From the NCBI GenBank assembly GCA_035656335.1, contig DASRSS010000064.1:1-16456 (forward strand): a stretch of 16,456 nt of DNA. Direction: 5' to 3'. Position 1 is the first letter of the stretch; each line of letters opens with the position of its first letter. This document shows, one piece after another, positions 1 to 6,894 of this stretch. Source of the DNA: DASRSS01 sp035656335. Its GTDB lineage: Bacteria > Actinomycetota > Actinomycetes > Mycobacteriales > Jatrophihabitantaceae. The position numbers and the translations under genes were made by a program. Below the pieces are notes generated by a model. The model saw only the letters and a program-made list of their open reading frames with translations, was not told the origin of the DNA and searched no databases.

Positions 1-1533
1 GTCCACGCCGACGAACGTGGTCGTGCGGGTGATGTCCGAGTCCACGAAGCCCGGGCAGATCGCGGTCACCCCGATCCCGTCGCCGGCGAGCTCCGCGCGC
101 AGGCACTCGGTGAGCATGAGCACCGCGGCCTTCGTCGTCGAGTACGCGGGCAGCGTGCGCGACGGCGTGAACGCCGCTGCGGACGCCACGTTGACGATCT
201 GGCCGCCCTCGCCGCGTTCGAGCATCTGCTGGCCGAACAGCCGGCAGCCGTGGATGACCCCCCACAGGTTCACGCCGAGGATGCGCTGCCAGTCGCTGAC
301 GCTCGTGGCCAGGAACCGTCCGCTGATCCCGATGCCGGCGTTGTTGACGATCACGTCCGGCACGCCGTGCTCGTCGCGGACCTGCTCGGCGAACGCCTCC
401 CACGCCTCGGCGTCGGACACGTCCAGGTGATACGCCGCCGCCTGCACGCCGAGGTCCTGCACCAGGGCGACCGTCTCCTTCGCCGCCGTGTCGTTGATGT
501 CGGCGACGATCACGTCCGCGCCCTCGCGGGCGAACTCGAGCGCGCAGGCCCGCCCGATCCCGCGGCCGCCGCCGGTGACGACGACGCGCTGCCCGGCGAA
601 CAGGCCCGCGCGCGGGCGCGGCGCGAGACCGACCGGGCCGGTGGCGGGCGATCGCCGCGCCGCCTGCGCGAACTCGGCGACGTGCCGGGCGATGACGTCC
701 GGGCGGTCCACGATCACCCAGTGGCCGCCGGCGATGACCTTGGTGGTCAGCCGCGCGGCGTACGGCACGGGTGCCTGCGTCTGCAGCGGGACGGACACGA
801 ACAGATCGCCGCGCGGCGCGAGCACCTGCACCGGGATGCGGGTCGGCCGTGGCTGCGGCCGGGTCAGTCGCGGCAGCATGTTCGCGCGGTACAGCTGCAG
901 GCCGTTCAGCTTCTCGGCCTCGCCGCGCTGCGGCCGGCCGTGCCGCGACAGCGCGCTGCGGTGCAGCGCCTCGCCGGCGGCGAGCAGCCGGTCGAGCCGG
1001 CCGGAGCGCAGCAACGCCTCCGGGGCCCGGGGGAGCTGGAACGCGAAGATGTAGCAGGAGTCCAACAGTTGGCGCAGCGCGGCGCGCGGGTGCCGGTAGC
1101 CGGCGCGCAGCCAGGCGGCCGCGTGATCCAGCGAGGGCCCGGAGATCGACGTGAACGTGGCGATCCGGTCGGCGAGGTGCTCGTCGGTGACCGCGGCCCA
1201 GGCCTGGATCGAGCCCCAGTCGTGCGCGAGCAGGTGGACGGGAGCGTCCGGGCTGACCGCGTCCAGCACCGCGCCGAGGTCGTCGACCAGGTTGGGCATC
1301 CGGTAGGCGGGGCGCTGGGCCGGCTTGCTGGATTCGCCCGTGCCGCGCACGTCGTAGGTGACCACGCGGAACCGGTCGCTCAGCTCGGCGACGACACCGT
1401 CCCACACGGTGTGGTTGTCCGGGTAGCCGTGGACGGCGACCACGACGGGGGCTTCGGTGCCGTCGGCGGGGCCGGTCTCGTAGACCGCGAGCTGGACGCC
1501 GTCCGTGGAGGGAACGTGCCGTGCCGGTGCCAT
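1..1533 (-). CDS. ephD: EphD-like fusion: epoxide hydrolase domain + short-chain dehydrogenase (3' end beyond window)
   Basis: Two-domain cytoplasmic enzyme; 511 codons are visible and the C-terminus runs off the left edge. Residues ~1-290 are an alpha/beta-hydrolase of the epoxide hydrolase type: oxyanion motif HGYPDN (35-40), nucleophile motif HDWGS with Asp105, and the likely catalytic His271 in GGHW. Residues ~312-511 are a classical SDR: TGGGRGIG nucleotide-binding motif (320-327), NNAG, and the triad Ser451, Tyr464, Lys468 (YSTTK). This domain order is that of mycobacterial EphD (about 590 residues), a protein linked in mycobacteria to mycolic-acid or lipid modification. The true substrate here is unknown. 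The ATG is preceded by GGGAGG at good spacing, which fixes the start. It is the second gene after the PAP2 phosphatase but has its own promoter-like sequence. Family is certain, orthology to EphD likely. Confidence 0.88.
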   Translation of the reverse strand, partial: MAPARHVPSTDGVQLAVYETGPADGTEAPVVVAVHGYPDNHTVWDGVVAELSDRFRVVTYDVRGTGESSKPAQRPAYRMPNLVDDLGAVLDAVSPDAPVHLLAHDWGSIQAWAAVTDEHLADRIATFTSISGPSLDHAAAWLRAGYRHPRAALRQLLDSCYIFAFQLPRAPEALLRSGRLDRLLAAGEALHRSALSRHGRPQRGEAEKLNGLQLYRANMLPRLTRPQPRPTRIPVQVLAPRGDLFVSVPLQTQAPVPYAARLTTKVIAGGHWVIVDRPDVIARHVAEFAQAARRSPATGPVGLAPRPRAGLFAGQRVVVTGGGRGIGRACALEFAREGADVIVADINDTAAKETVALVQDLGVQAAAYHLDVSDAEAWEAFAEQVRDEHGVPDVIVNNAGIGISGRFLATSVSDWQRILGVNLWGVIHGCRLFGQQMLERGEGGQIVNVASAAAFTPSRTLPAYSTTKAAVLMLTECLRAELAGDGIGVTAICPGFVDSDITRTTTFVGVD

Positions 1534-1575
1534 CGCGCCTCCCGTACCTGCTACCGAGCGTTACGTGTACTCAGC

Positions 1576-1605
1576 ACTATTCGCGGGGGGCGGCGCCGGT
1601 GTCAA
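1576..1605 (-). promoter_or_regulatory. Candidate promoter of the EphD-like gene
   Basis: On the minus strand a perfect -35 TTGACA (1605-1600) is followed after 18 bases by AATAGT (1581-1576), four of six matches to the -10 consensus. Transcription would start near 1569, giving a leader of about 36 bases that contains the GGGAGG ribosome site. It lies in the 84-base gap behind the PAP2 gene, so the EphD-like gene could be expressed independently. Sequence match only. Confidence 0.45.
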
Positions 1606-1617
1606 CGGCGGGGGAGT

Positions 1618-2148
1618 TCAGGCGCGGTGCGCGGCGCCGACCGCGGGCGGGCTGGTCTCGCCGCGGCCGACCAGCCGGGGCGGCAGCTTCGGCAGGATCA
1701 CGCGCGCGACCAGCAGGCCGATAAGCGCGGCCAGCGCGCCGAGCAGCAGGCCGGCGACGACGTCCTGCACGTGGTGCACCTGCGCGTGCACGCGGGCGGC
1801 CGCGATCGCGGCGGCGCAGATCCACAGCAGCAGGCCGAGCAGCCGGTGCCGCATCAGGATCAGCGTGGCGATCAGGCCGGCCGCGACCGAGTGGTCGGAG
1901 GGGAAGCCGTTGTCGGCGGCGTGGTGGAACAGGGGATGGACGTTCGGGTGCCCCACGAACGGGCGCGGGTCGGTGTGCAGGTGCGCCGCGACCACGATGA
2001 AGATCCCGCAGCAGATCAGGCCGACGATCACCGCGATGGCCAGCTCGACGCGTCCGGAGCGCCGCTCGCGGAACAGCCAGATGGCCACGAACGCCGCGGC
2101 CATGACGTATAGCAGGTACTGCGCGACCCAGATCGTGAGGTTGTCCAC
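1618..2148 (-). CDS. PAP2-family membrane phosphatase, BcrC-like (176 aa)
   Basis: Small integral-membrane phosphatase of the PAP2 superfamily. Members of this size in Gram-positives often dephosphorylate undecaprenyl diphosphate on the outer face of the membrane, recycling the peptidoglycan lipid carrier. Hydrophobic segments are seen at about 10-26, 36-55, 88-100, 103-118 and 130-150. Phosphatase motifs are present in order: RP (62-63), PSDHS (83-87, with His86), and R119...H125...D129. The usual lysine of motif 1 (position 55) is Ala and the serine of motif 3 (118) is Ala; the catalytic Arg and His residues are kept. The start is GTG with only a weak ribosome site (GGGTGCGC). It lies between exonuclease III (66 bases upstream) and the EphD-like gene. 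The substrate is inferred, not shown. Confidence 0.82.
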   Translation of the reverse strand: MDNLTIWVAQYLLYVMAAAFVAIWLFRERRSGRVELAIAVIVGLICCGIFIVVAAHLHTDPRPFVGHPNVHPLFHHAADNGFPSDHSVAAGLIATLILMRHRLLGLLLWICAAAIAAARVHAQVHHVQDVVAGLLLGALAALIGLLVARVILPKLPPRLVGRGETSPPAVGAAHRA

Positions 2149-2176
2149 GAGAGCGCACCCTGCCAGACCGCGACCG

Positions 2177-2202
2177 CGCGCGCACTGCGGGCTGGGCGCG
2201 CG
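2177..2202 (-). terminator. GC-rich hairpin behind xthA (possible terminator)
   Basis: CGCGCGC (2177-2183) can pair with GCGCGCG (2196-2202) across a 12-base loop, in the gap between the exonuclease III stop and the PAP2 start. There is no T-tract, and alternating CG runs arise easily in such DNA, so this is weak. Confidence 0.25.
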
Positions 2203-2214
2203 TTCAGCAGCCGA

Positions 2215-3012
2215 TCAGAGATTCAGGTCGACGACGACGGGCGCGTGGTCGGACGCGCCGGTGCCCTTGCGCGCCTCCCGGTCGACGTATGCGTCGGAGA
2301 CCGCCGTCGTGAACGCGGCGTCGGCGTAGACCAGGTCGATGCGCATGCCGCGGTTCTTGGGGAAGCACAGCTGCCGATAGTCCCAGTACGTGAACGGCAC
2401 GTCGTACTTCAGCGGGCGGGGGTAGACGTCGGACAGCCCGGCGTCGCGCAGCGCGGCGAGCGCGGCCCGCTCCGGTTCGGTGACGTGGGTGCTCTCGGTG
2501 AACTGGCTGATGTCCCACACGTCCGCGTCGGTCGGCGCGATGTTGAAGTCGCCCAGCACCGCGAACGGCCGGCCCTCGCGCAGCTCCTCGACCGTGGTCG
2601 TACGCAACGCGGCGAGCCACTGCAGCTTGTATGCGTAGTGGGCGTGCTCGACCGTCCGGCCGTTCGGCACGTAGACCGACCACACCCGCACCCCGCCGCA
2701 GGTCGCCGCGACGGCGCGCGGCTCGTTGACGGCGACCATCGAGTCCTCGGCCTGGAAGCCCGGCTCGTCGGTCAGGCCGCGGCGCACGTCCGTCAGGCCC
2801 ACCCGGGACAGGATGGCGACACCGTTCCAGCGCCCGGTGCCGTGGACCGCCGACTCGTACTTCAACGCGGCCAGTTCGTCGGTGGGGAAGTCGGCCTCGG
2901 AACACTTGATCTCCTGCAGGCACAGCACGTCCGGCTGGGCCGTGCCGAGCCAGTCGAGCAGGCGCGGCAGCCGGGCCCCGATCGAGTTGATGTTCCAGGT
3001 AGCGATGCGCAC
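2215..3012 (-). CDS. xthA: Exodeoxyribonuclease III / AP endonuclease (265 aa)
   Basis: Mg-dependent exonuclease/endonuclease/phosphatase-fold enzyme of base-excision repair. It cuts 5' of abasic sites and removes 3' blocking groups. The fold's landmarks are all visible: ATWNINS at the N-terminus (4-10), metal ligand Glu34 in LQEIKC, YVPNGR (114-119), GDFNIAPTD with Asp155 and Asn157, and the terminal catalytic pair Asp255-His256 in SDHAPVVVDL. Length matches bacterial XthA (about 260-270). The ATG starts directly at the conserved MRIATWN, with no strong ribosome site just upstream. A possible weak promoter (TTGCGG ... CAGGCT) lies in the 166-base gap it shares with the divergent ABC exporter. 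The protein is complete with no missing catalytic residue. Confidence 0.95.
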   Translation of the reverse strand: MRIATWNINSIGARLPRLLDWLGTAQPDVLCLQEIKCSEADFPTDELAALKYESAVHGTGRWNGVAILSRVGLTDVRRGLTDEPGFQAEDSMVAVNEPRAVAATCGGVRVWSVYVPNGRTVEHAHYAYKLQWLAALRTTTVEELREGRPFAVLGDFNIAPTDADVWDISQFTESTHVTEPERAALAALRDAGLSDVYPRPLKYDVPFTYWDYRQLCFPKNRGMRIDLVYADAAFTTAVSDAYVDREARKGTGASDHAPVVVDLNL

Positions 3013-3178
3013 GCCGTCAGCCTGTCACGGCGTTACGACACCGCAACCGCCAGGGCGTGGCGATGATCACGAGCTGAGCGCCGATATCGCCGGAGGGTGC
3101 TTGCGGCTAACGTCGCGCGAAATGTGAGAGGTTGGTCGGCGACACCGGACCGATGCCGTCAACGACGATGGAGTCGAG

Positions 3179-4090
3179 ATGATCGAGGTACGTGGCCTGA
3201 CGAAGCGCTTCGGCGACACGCTGGCCGTCGACGATCTGACCTTCTCGGTGCCGCCGGGCGTGGTGACCGGCTTCCTGGGGCCGAACGGGGCCGGCAAGTC
3301 GACCACGATGCGGATGATCCTCGGCCTGGACCGTCCGACCAAGGGCACGGCGCTGATCAACGGGCGGCCGTACCGGCACGCGACGCAGCCGATGCGCGAG
3401 GTCGGCGCGTTGCTGGACGCCAAGGACGTGCACGGCGGCCGCAGCGCCCGCAAGCACCTGCTGGCCCTGGCGCAGAGCAACGGGATCCCGGCTCGCCGGG
3501 TGGACGAGGTGCTCGCGCTGGTCGGCCTCGAGTCGGTGGCCCGTCGGCGGATCAAGGGTTTCTCGCTGGGCATGTCGCAGCGGCTCGGGATCGCGGCGAC
3601 GATGCTCGGCGATCCGCAGGTGCTGCTGTTCGACGAGCCGGTGAACGGGCTGGATCCGGAAGGCATTCTGTGGATCCGCAACTTCATGCGCTCGTTGGCG
3701 GCCGAGGGCCGCACGGTGTTCGTGTCCAGCCACCTGATGAGCGAGATGGCGCTGACCGCCGATCATCTCGTGGTGATCGGCCGCGGCCGGTTGATCGCGG
3801 ACGTGAGCACGAAGGACTTCATCGCCGGCGGTTCGACCAACCACGTTCGGGTGCGCACGCCGCACGAGGAGCAGTTGATCGCGGCGCTGGCCGAGCGCGG
3901 CATCACGACCACGCGGGTGGGCAACTACCTGGAGCTGCGCGGCGTCACCTGCGACGACGTGGGTGACCTGGCCGCCGCGCGGCAGATCACGATTCACGAG
4001 CTGTTCCAGGAGCGGGCCTCGCTGGAGGAGGCGTTCATGGAAATGACCCGAGACAGCGTCGAGTACCAGGCGCCGGGGGTGACGGCATGA
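3179..4090 (+). CDS. ABC exporter ATP-binding protein (303 aa)
   Basis: Cytoplasmic ATPase of an ABC-2-type exporter, of the DrrA/BcrA kind that drives drug or lipid efflux. In order: Walker A GPNGAGKS (34-41), signature SLGMSQ (129-134), Walker B LLFDEP with catalytic Glu153, D-loop GLDPEG, and switch His185 in SSHLMSEM. Residues ~210-303 form the accessory C-terminal region usual in this subfamily. The start is supported by GGAG at 3170-3173, five bases before the ATG. Its stop overlaps the permease start as ATGA, so the two are translationally coupled. It is divergent from xthA across 166 bases in which no convincing -35/-10 pair was found. Substrate unknown. Confidence 0.92.
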   Translation: MIEVRGLTKRFGDTLAVDDLTFSVPPGVVTGFLGPNGAGKSTTMRMILGLDRPTKGTALINGRPYRHATQPMREVGALLDAKDVHGGRSARKHLLALAQSNGIPARRVDEVLALVGLESVARRRIKGFSLGMSQRLGIAATMLGDPQVLLFDEPVNGLDPEGILWIRNFMRSLAAEGRTVFVSSHLMSEMALTADHLVVIGRGRLIADVSTKDFIAGGSTNHVRVRTPHEEQLIAALAERGITTTRVGNYLELRGVTCDDVGDLAAARQITIHELFQERASLEEAFMEMTRDSVEYQAPGVTA

Positions 4091-4923
4091 CCGCGCAGGC
4101 GCCGACCGTCGACCGCGGCGCGCACCCGGCTCCGGCGGCGGGCACGGGCAGCACGCTGCCGAACGTGATCCGCTCGGAGTGGACGAAGCTGTTCTCGGTG
4201 CGCTCCACCGGCTGGACGCTGCTGGCGATGGTGGCCGCGACGGTCGGCCTCGGGATCCTCGCTTCGTGGGGCACCAATCACGGTTGGAACCACATGTCCG
4301 CCTCGGAGCGGGCCTCGTTCGACCCGACCGGGACGAGCCTGTCCGGCCTCGCGCTCGGGCAGCTGGCGATCGCCGTCCTCGGCGTGCTGCTGGTCAGCAG
4401 CGAGTACTCCACCGGCGGCATCCGCACCACGTTCACGACCGTCCCGAACCGGATGCGCGTGCTGGCCGGCAAGACGATCGTGTTCACCGCCGTGGCGCTC
4501 GTGGTCGGCTGGATCGCGTCGTTCGCCGCGTTCTTCGCCGGCCAGCCGTGGTTCTCCGAGCGGGGGATCGGCGCGAGCCTGAGCGATCCCGGCGTGCTGC
4601 GCGGCGTGATCGGCGGCGGGCTGTACCTGGGCGCGAGCGGGCTGTTCGGAGTGGCCATGGGACTGCTGCTGCGCCGCAGCGCCGGCGCGATCACCGTGGC
4701 GATCGCCGCGCTGCTCGTGCTGCCCGGCCTGACGAACCTGCTGCCGGGCGCGTGGGGAGACGTGGTCGTGCGCTACTTCCTCAGCAACGCCGGCCAGCAG
4801 ATCGCGTTCGTGCACCAGAGCGGCAACCACCTCACCCCGTGGGTCGGCTTCGGCGTCTACTGCCTCTGGTTCGTCGTCCCGCTCGCCGTCGGCGCCTGGC
4901 TGATGCACCACCGCGACGCCTGA
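4087..4923 (+). CDS. ABC-2-type exporter permease (278 aa)
   Basis: Membrane partner of the preceding ATPase. After a ~35-residue cytoplasmic N-terminus with the actinobacterial family motif RSEWTKLFSVRST come about six hydrophobic segments, near residues 39-58, 92-112, 137-158, 180-205, 208-225 and 250-273. Conserved SSEYSTGGIRTTF follows the second helix, as in ABC-2 permeases of this family. The ATG overlaps the ATPase stop by four bases. The protein appears complete, ending LMHHRDA. Beyond its TGA the same reading frame continues into a ribbon-helix-helix-like remnant, so the 3' flank has been rearranged. The transported compound cannot be deduced. Confidence 0.9.
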   Translation: MTAQAPTVDRGAHPAPAAGTGSTLPNVIRSEWTKLFSVRSTGWTLLAMVAATVGLGILASWGTNHGWNHMSASERASFDPTGTSLSGLALGQLAIAVLGVLLVSSEYSTGGIRTTFTTVPNRMRVLAGKTIVFTAVALVVGWIASFAAFFAGQPWFSERGIGASLSDPGVLRGVIGGGLYLGASGLFGVAMGLLLRRSAGAITVAIAALLVLPGLTNLLPGAWGDVVVRYFLSNAGQQIAFVHQSGNHLTPWVGFGVYCLWFVVPLAVGAWLMHHRDA

Positions 4924-4944
4924 ACTCCAGGCAGCACACCGCAC

Positions 4945-5106
4945 GGCTTCGCGGAGCAGCTTGACGACGAGGTCAAGCGGCGGTCGACCACTCGCAGCGC
5001 ACTGCTTGCCAGCGCCGCTCGGCGCGAGCTGGCTCGCCAAGATCCCGCGGCACTCGGGACCCGCGCCAGGCGAGGGCCGACGCGTCCGGCAAGGAAACTA
5101 GATTGA
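4945..5106 (+). pseudogene. Headless ribbon-helix-helix (antitoxin-like) remnant
   Basis: In the same frame as the permease and only 21 bases past its TGA, an open stretch encodes a basic, helix-rich piece (QLDDEVKRRSTTRSALL, then ASAARRELARQDP) that looks like the dimerising and DNA-contacting helices of a CopG/VapB-type antitoxin. It ends in KLD and a TGA at 5104-5106. No ATG, GTG or TTG lies in frame between the permease stop and this piece, so the beta strand and start seem lost. No toxin reading frame (PIN, RelE or MazF type) follows. The identification rests on pattern only and could be chance. The stop codon falls inside the left repeat element. Confidence 0.4.
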
Positions 5107-5129
5107 CATAATGTGCATTATCGGCGAAG
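5103..5129 (+). repeat. Left copy of AT-rich paired element, with palindromic core
   Basis: A TTGACATAA block is followed by TGTGCATTAT and CGGCGAAG. The core ATAATG-TG-CATTAT (5108-5121) is an inverted repeat with perfect 6-base arms, striking in DNA this GC-rich. A second, shortened copy lies 270 bases downstream in the same orientation. The shape resembles a crossover site of a tyrosine recombinase or an operator; which of these is unknown. Confidence 0.6.
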
Positions 5130-5372
5130 CGGGGATGTCCGTGTAGGGCCTGGTACGCGTTCTCGGCGCACCTGCTCGGCTGCTTTTCCCGTGCGTTGCG
5201 GCGCGCTCGCGGTTGGTCGAACCGAGGCGTTGAAACCTTTGCGCAGGCGTCGTTCCCCGTTGACGGCGCAGGCGTTGTAGAGCCTTCGGCCGGTGGTCGG
5301 ACGGAATCCGCTGTGCTGCGCGATCAGGTCCCTCTCGGGCGGTGGGCTGGTGTGCGCCGCCTGACGAGGTGG
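5130..5372. other. Unassigned segment between the paired elements
   Basis: These 243 bases carry no recognisable gene. On the minus strand an open frame of 88 codons (5384-5118) starts inside the right element, but its protein resembles no family known to me and has no strong ribosome site. A 61-codon plus-strand frame (5196-5381) is equally unconvincing. Composition is less GC-rich than the neighbours. With the antitoxin-like remnant and the two elements it fills the 489-base gap between the permease and the TetR gene. Confidence 0.4.
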
Positions 5373-5393
5373 TTGACATAACATGCGGCGAAG
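5373..5393 (+). repeat. Right copy of AT-rich paired element
   Basis: TTGACATAA is followed by CATG and CGGCGAAG. Compared with the left copy the nine bases on the left and the eight on the right are identical, while the palindromic middle is shortened by about six bases. It sits 20 bases before the stop of the TetR gene. The shared flanks make common origin much more likely than chance. Confidence 0.6.
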
Positions 5394-5412
5394 TGTGATG
5401 GGGCCGCAGTAG

Positions 5413-6096
5413 TCACCCGAGGCTGTGGTTGATGCCGGCCAGGACGGCGTCGACGGCTCGCGCGACGTCGGCTTCGGGCAGCTCGCGCAGTGGACCGTCC
5501 AGCAGCAGGCTGGACAGTCCGTGCACGGCCGACCATGCGGTGTACTGCGCGGCGGCTCGCCGTCGTGGCGTCAATCCGCCGGCCCGCACCAGGTCGTCCA
5601 GCGCGGCACCGAGCACGTCGTACGGGTTCGGCACAGCCTCGGCCGTCCGGCTGTTCGCCGGACGCGGACGTGCCGATGTGAACGCGGTGCGGAACCAGCC
5701 TGGTTCGCTCAGCGCGAAGTCGATGTAGGCCCGGCCGATGGATTCCAGGCGTAGCCGGGCGCGGCGCGCGGCCGAGCGGGCTTCGACACGCTCCATCCGC
5801 TCGATCATCAGCAGGCTCAGCTGCGTCATGCACCGCCGCGCGACCGCGGCGAGCAGGTCTTCCTGGTCAGCGAAGTGCCGGTAGGCGGCGTTGTGCGAGA
5901 CGCCGGCCTGGCGCGACACGGCGCGCAGCAGGACCGCGCTCGGTCCCCCGCCGCGCGCCAACTCGACGCCCGCGTCGATGAGCGCCTCCCGCAGTTTGCC
6001 GTGGTGGTAGCCGCGGGACCCGTCGGGGTCCGGTTCCTGTCCACCGACATCGCCGCACTCGACGAGGGCAGCTTCGCCTCGGCGTACACCATGCAC
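5413..6096 (-). CDS. TetR/AcrR-family regulator, native start lost
   Basis: The reading frame from 6024 down to 5413 encodes a nearly complete TetR-family repressor of about 200 residues. It starts in the family's N-terminal SRGYHHGKLREALI, has an intact helix-turn-helix (AVSRQAGVSHNAAYRHFADQ), and a C-terminal ligand/dimer region with PNPYDVLGAALDDL and WSAVHGLSSLLLDGPL. Normally a Met stands 5-10 residues before GYHHG. Here there is none: upstream of 6024 the frame enters the antisense of a methyltransferase remnant. The only in-frame start is a GTG at 6096 without a ribosome site, and it would add 24 foreign residues. It is therefore either a chimeric gene or, more likely, a recently disabled one. 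Head to head with the methyltransferase remnant, probably its former target. Confidence 0.7.
   Translation of the reverse strand: MHGVRRGEAALVECGDVGGQEPDPDGSRGYHHGKLREALIDAGVELARGGGPSAVLLRAVSRQAGVSHNAAYRHFADQEDLLAAVARRCMTQLSLLMIERMERVEARSAARRARLRLESIGRAYIDFALSEPGWFRTAFTSARPRPANSRTAEAVPNPYDVLGAALDDLVRAGGLTPRRRAAAQYTAWSAVHGLSSLLLDGPLRELPEADVARAVDAVLAGINHSLG
6016..6031. repeat. Inverted repeat at the TetR/methyltransferase junction
   Basis: GGACCC (6016-6021), centre GTCG, GGGTCC (6026-6031): perfect 6-base arms placed where TetR homology (to the left) gives way to methyltransferase homology (to the right). It may be a deletion or repair scar. In GC-rich DNA short palindromes are common, so its role is uncertain. 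Confidence 0.5.
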
Positions 6097-6510
6097 GTCC
6101 AGATGAATGTGCCGGACAAGAGAGCGTTCTACGCCGAGATCGCCCGCCGGTTGCGTCCGGAGGGTCGCCTCGCCGTCTTCGAGGTGTGCCGTGCGGGGAC
6201 GGTCGAGGTGGCGCCGCCGCTGCCCTGGACGATCGACGGCAGCGACAGCCACTTGGTCAGCGCCGACGAGCTGCGGACCGCGATCGAGGCGGCCGGCTTC
6301 ACCACGGTGGACTGGATCGACGAGACGGCGTGGACGCTCGAGTGGTTCGACCGGTTCGCCGCCCGGCTGGCTTCGTCGGCGCCGCGAGCGACCCTGGCTG
6401 CCGTGCTGCACGACGGGCCGGTCCGGATGATGAACTTCCTGGCCGCGATCCGGTCCGGTGCAGTGTCGATACAGCGCGGCGCATTCGTTCTTTCGCCGAG
6501 TCGGGCCTGA
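6025..6510 (+). pseudogene. C-terminal remnant of a SAM-dependent methyltransferase
   Basis: About 161 codons match the second half of a class I, UbiE-like SAM methyltransferase: VRFLSTDIAALDEGSF (end of the motif-II region), AYTMHVQMNVPDK, then RRLRPEGRLAVFEVC (post-III strand), the C-terminal FTTVDWIDETAWTLEWF and MMNFLAAIRSGAV, ending in TGA. The glycine-rich SAM-binding motif I and roughly the first 90-100 residues are absent. The upstream in-frame sequence is the antisense of the TetR gene, so no native start survives. It cannot bind SAM as it stands. The family is confident; the specific substrate is not known. Confidence 0.72.
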
Positions 6511-6517
6511 GGCGACG

Positions 6518-6523
6518 TACGGT
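6518..6523 (+). promoter_or_regulatory. -10 element (TACGGT) for leaderless DUF1905 gene
   Basis: TACGGT fits the actinobacterial TANNNT -10 pattern and lies eight bases before the GTG start at 6532. Transcription would begin at or next to the start codon. No ribosome site precedes that GTG. No clear -35 is seen. Confidence 0.35.
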
Positions 6524-6531
6524 CTGTAGCC

Positions 6532-6858
6532 GTGGATACCGAATTCACCGCGGACCTGTGGGAGTGGCGCGGGCCGGCGCCGTTCTACTGGCTGAGCGTG
6601 CCCGACGACTTCTGCGACCTGGTGCGCGCCGAGGCGGCCGAGGCGTCCTACGGCTGGGGCGCGATTCCCGTCCGGGTCCGGATCGGTGCGACCGAGTGGG
6701 AGACCTCGCTGCTGCCCAAGGACGGCGGCTACGCGCTGCCGGTCAAGGCCGCGGTCCGCAAGCGTGAGGGCATCGGCGACAACGACACGGTCACGGTGGC
6801 GATGAGCATCGCGCCGCGCGGCGGCCGGCAGGCGAACGGCACCGGCCCGACCTGCTGA
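6532..6858 (+). CDS. DUF1905 domain protein (108 aa)
   Basis: Small soluble protein matching the DUF1905 beta-barrel family: FTADLWEWRGPAPFYWLSVPDD near the N-terminus, GWGAIPVRVRIGATEWETSLLPKDGGYALPVKAAVRK in the middle, and GDNDTVTVAMSI near the end. Members are typically about 95-110 residues alone, or fused to YdeI/OmpD-type domains. The biochemical role is unknown. The GTG start has no ribosome site, and a -10-like TACGGT just upstream suggests leaderless translation. It follows the methyltransferase remnant by 21 bases and is probably not co-transcribed with anything functional. Confidence 0.85.
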   Translation: MDTEFTADLWEWRGPAPFYWLSVPDDFCDLVRAEAAEASYGWGAIPVRVRIGATEWETSLLPKDGGYALPVKAAVRKREGIGDNDTVTVAMSIAPRGGRQANGTGPTC

Positions 6859-6882
6859 ACACAACCGGATTGCCGGTGCCGA

Positions 6883-6888
6883 TAGGGT
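6883..6888 (+). promoter_or_regulatory. -10 element (TAGGGT) for leaderless DUF3291 gene
   Basis: TAGGGT, preceded by CCGA, lies six bases upstream of the ATG at 6895. That places the transcript start on or beside the A of the ATG. No ribosome site and no good -35 is present, a typical leaderless layout in actinobacteria. Confidence 0.45.
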
Positions 6889-6894
6889 GCCGAC

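Noticed and set aside
250..2112. Long plus-strand open frame (620 codons)
   Set aside because: Shadow of the EphD-like and PAP2 genes; its product is Arg/Ala/Gly/Asp-rich without domains, whereas the minus strand shows clear catalytic motifs.
3107..3997. Minus-strand open frame opposite the ABC ATPase
   Set aside because: Antisense shadow; the plus strand carries Walker A, Walker B and signature motifs.
5103..5131. TTGACA of the paired elements as -35 promoter boxes
   Set aside because: No -10-like hexamer at 16-18 bases downstream of either copy, and no gene start follows on the plus strand.
5118..5384. 88-codon minus-strand frame beginning in the right paired element
   Set aside because: No family resemblance, no ribosome site, and short open frames are expected by chance in this composition.
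5875..6510. ATG-started 211-codon frame as an intact methyltransferase
   Set aside because: Its first ~50 codons are antisense TetR sequence; only the part after about 6025 is methyltransferase and motif I is missing.
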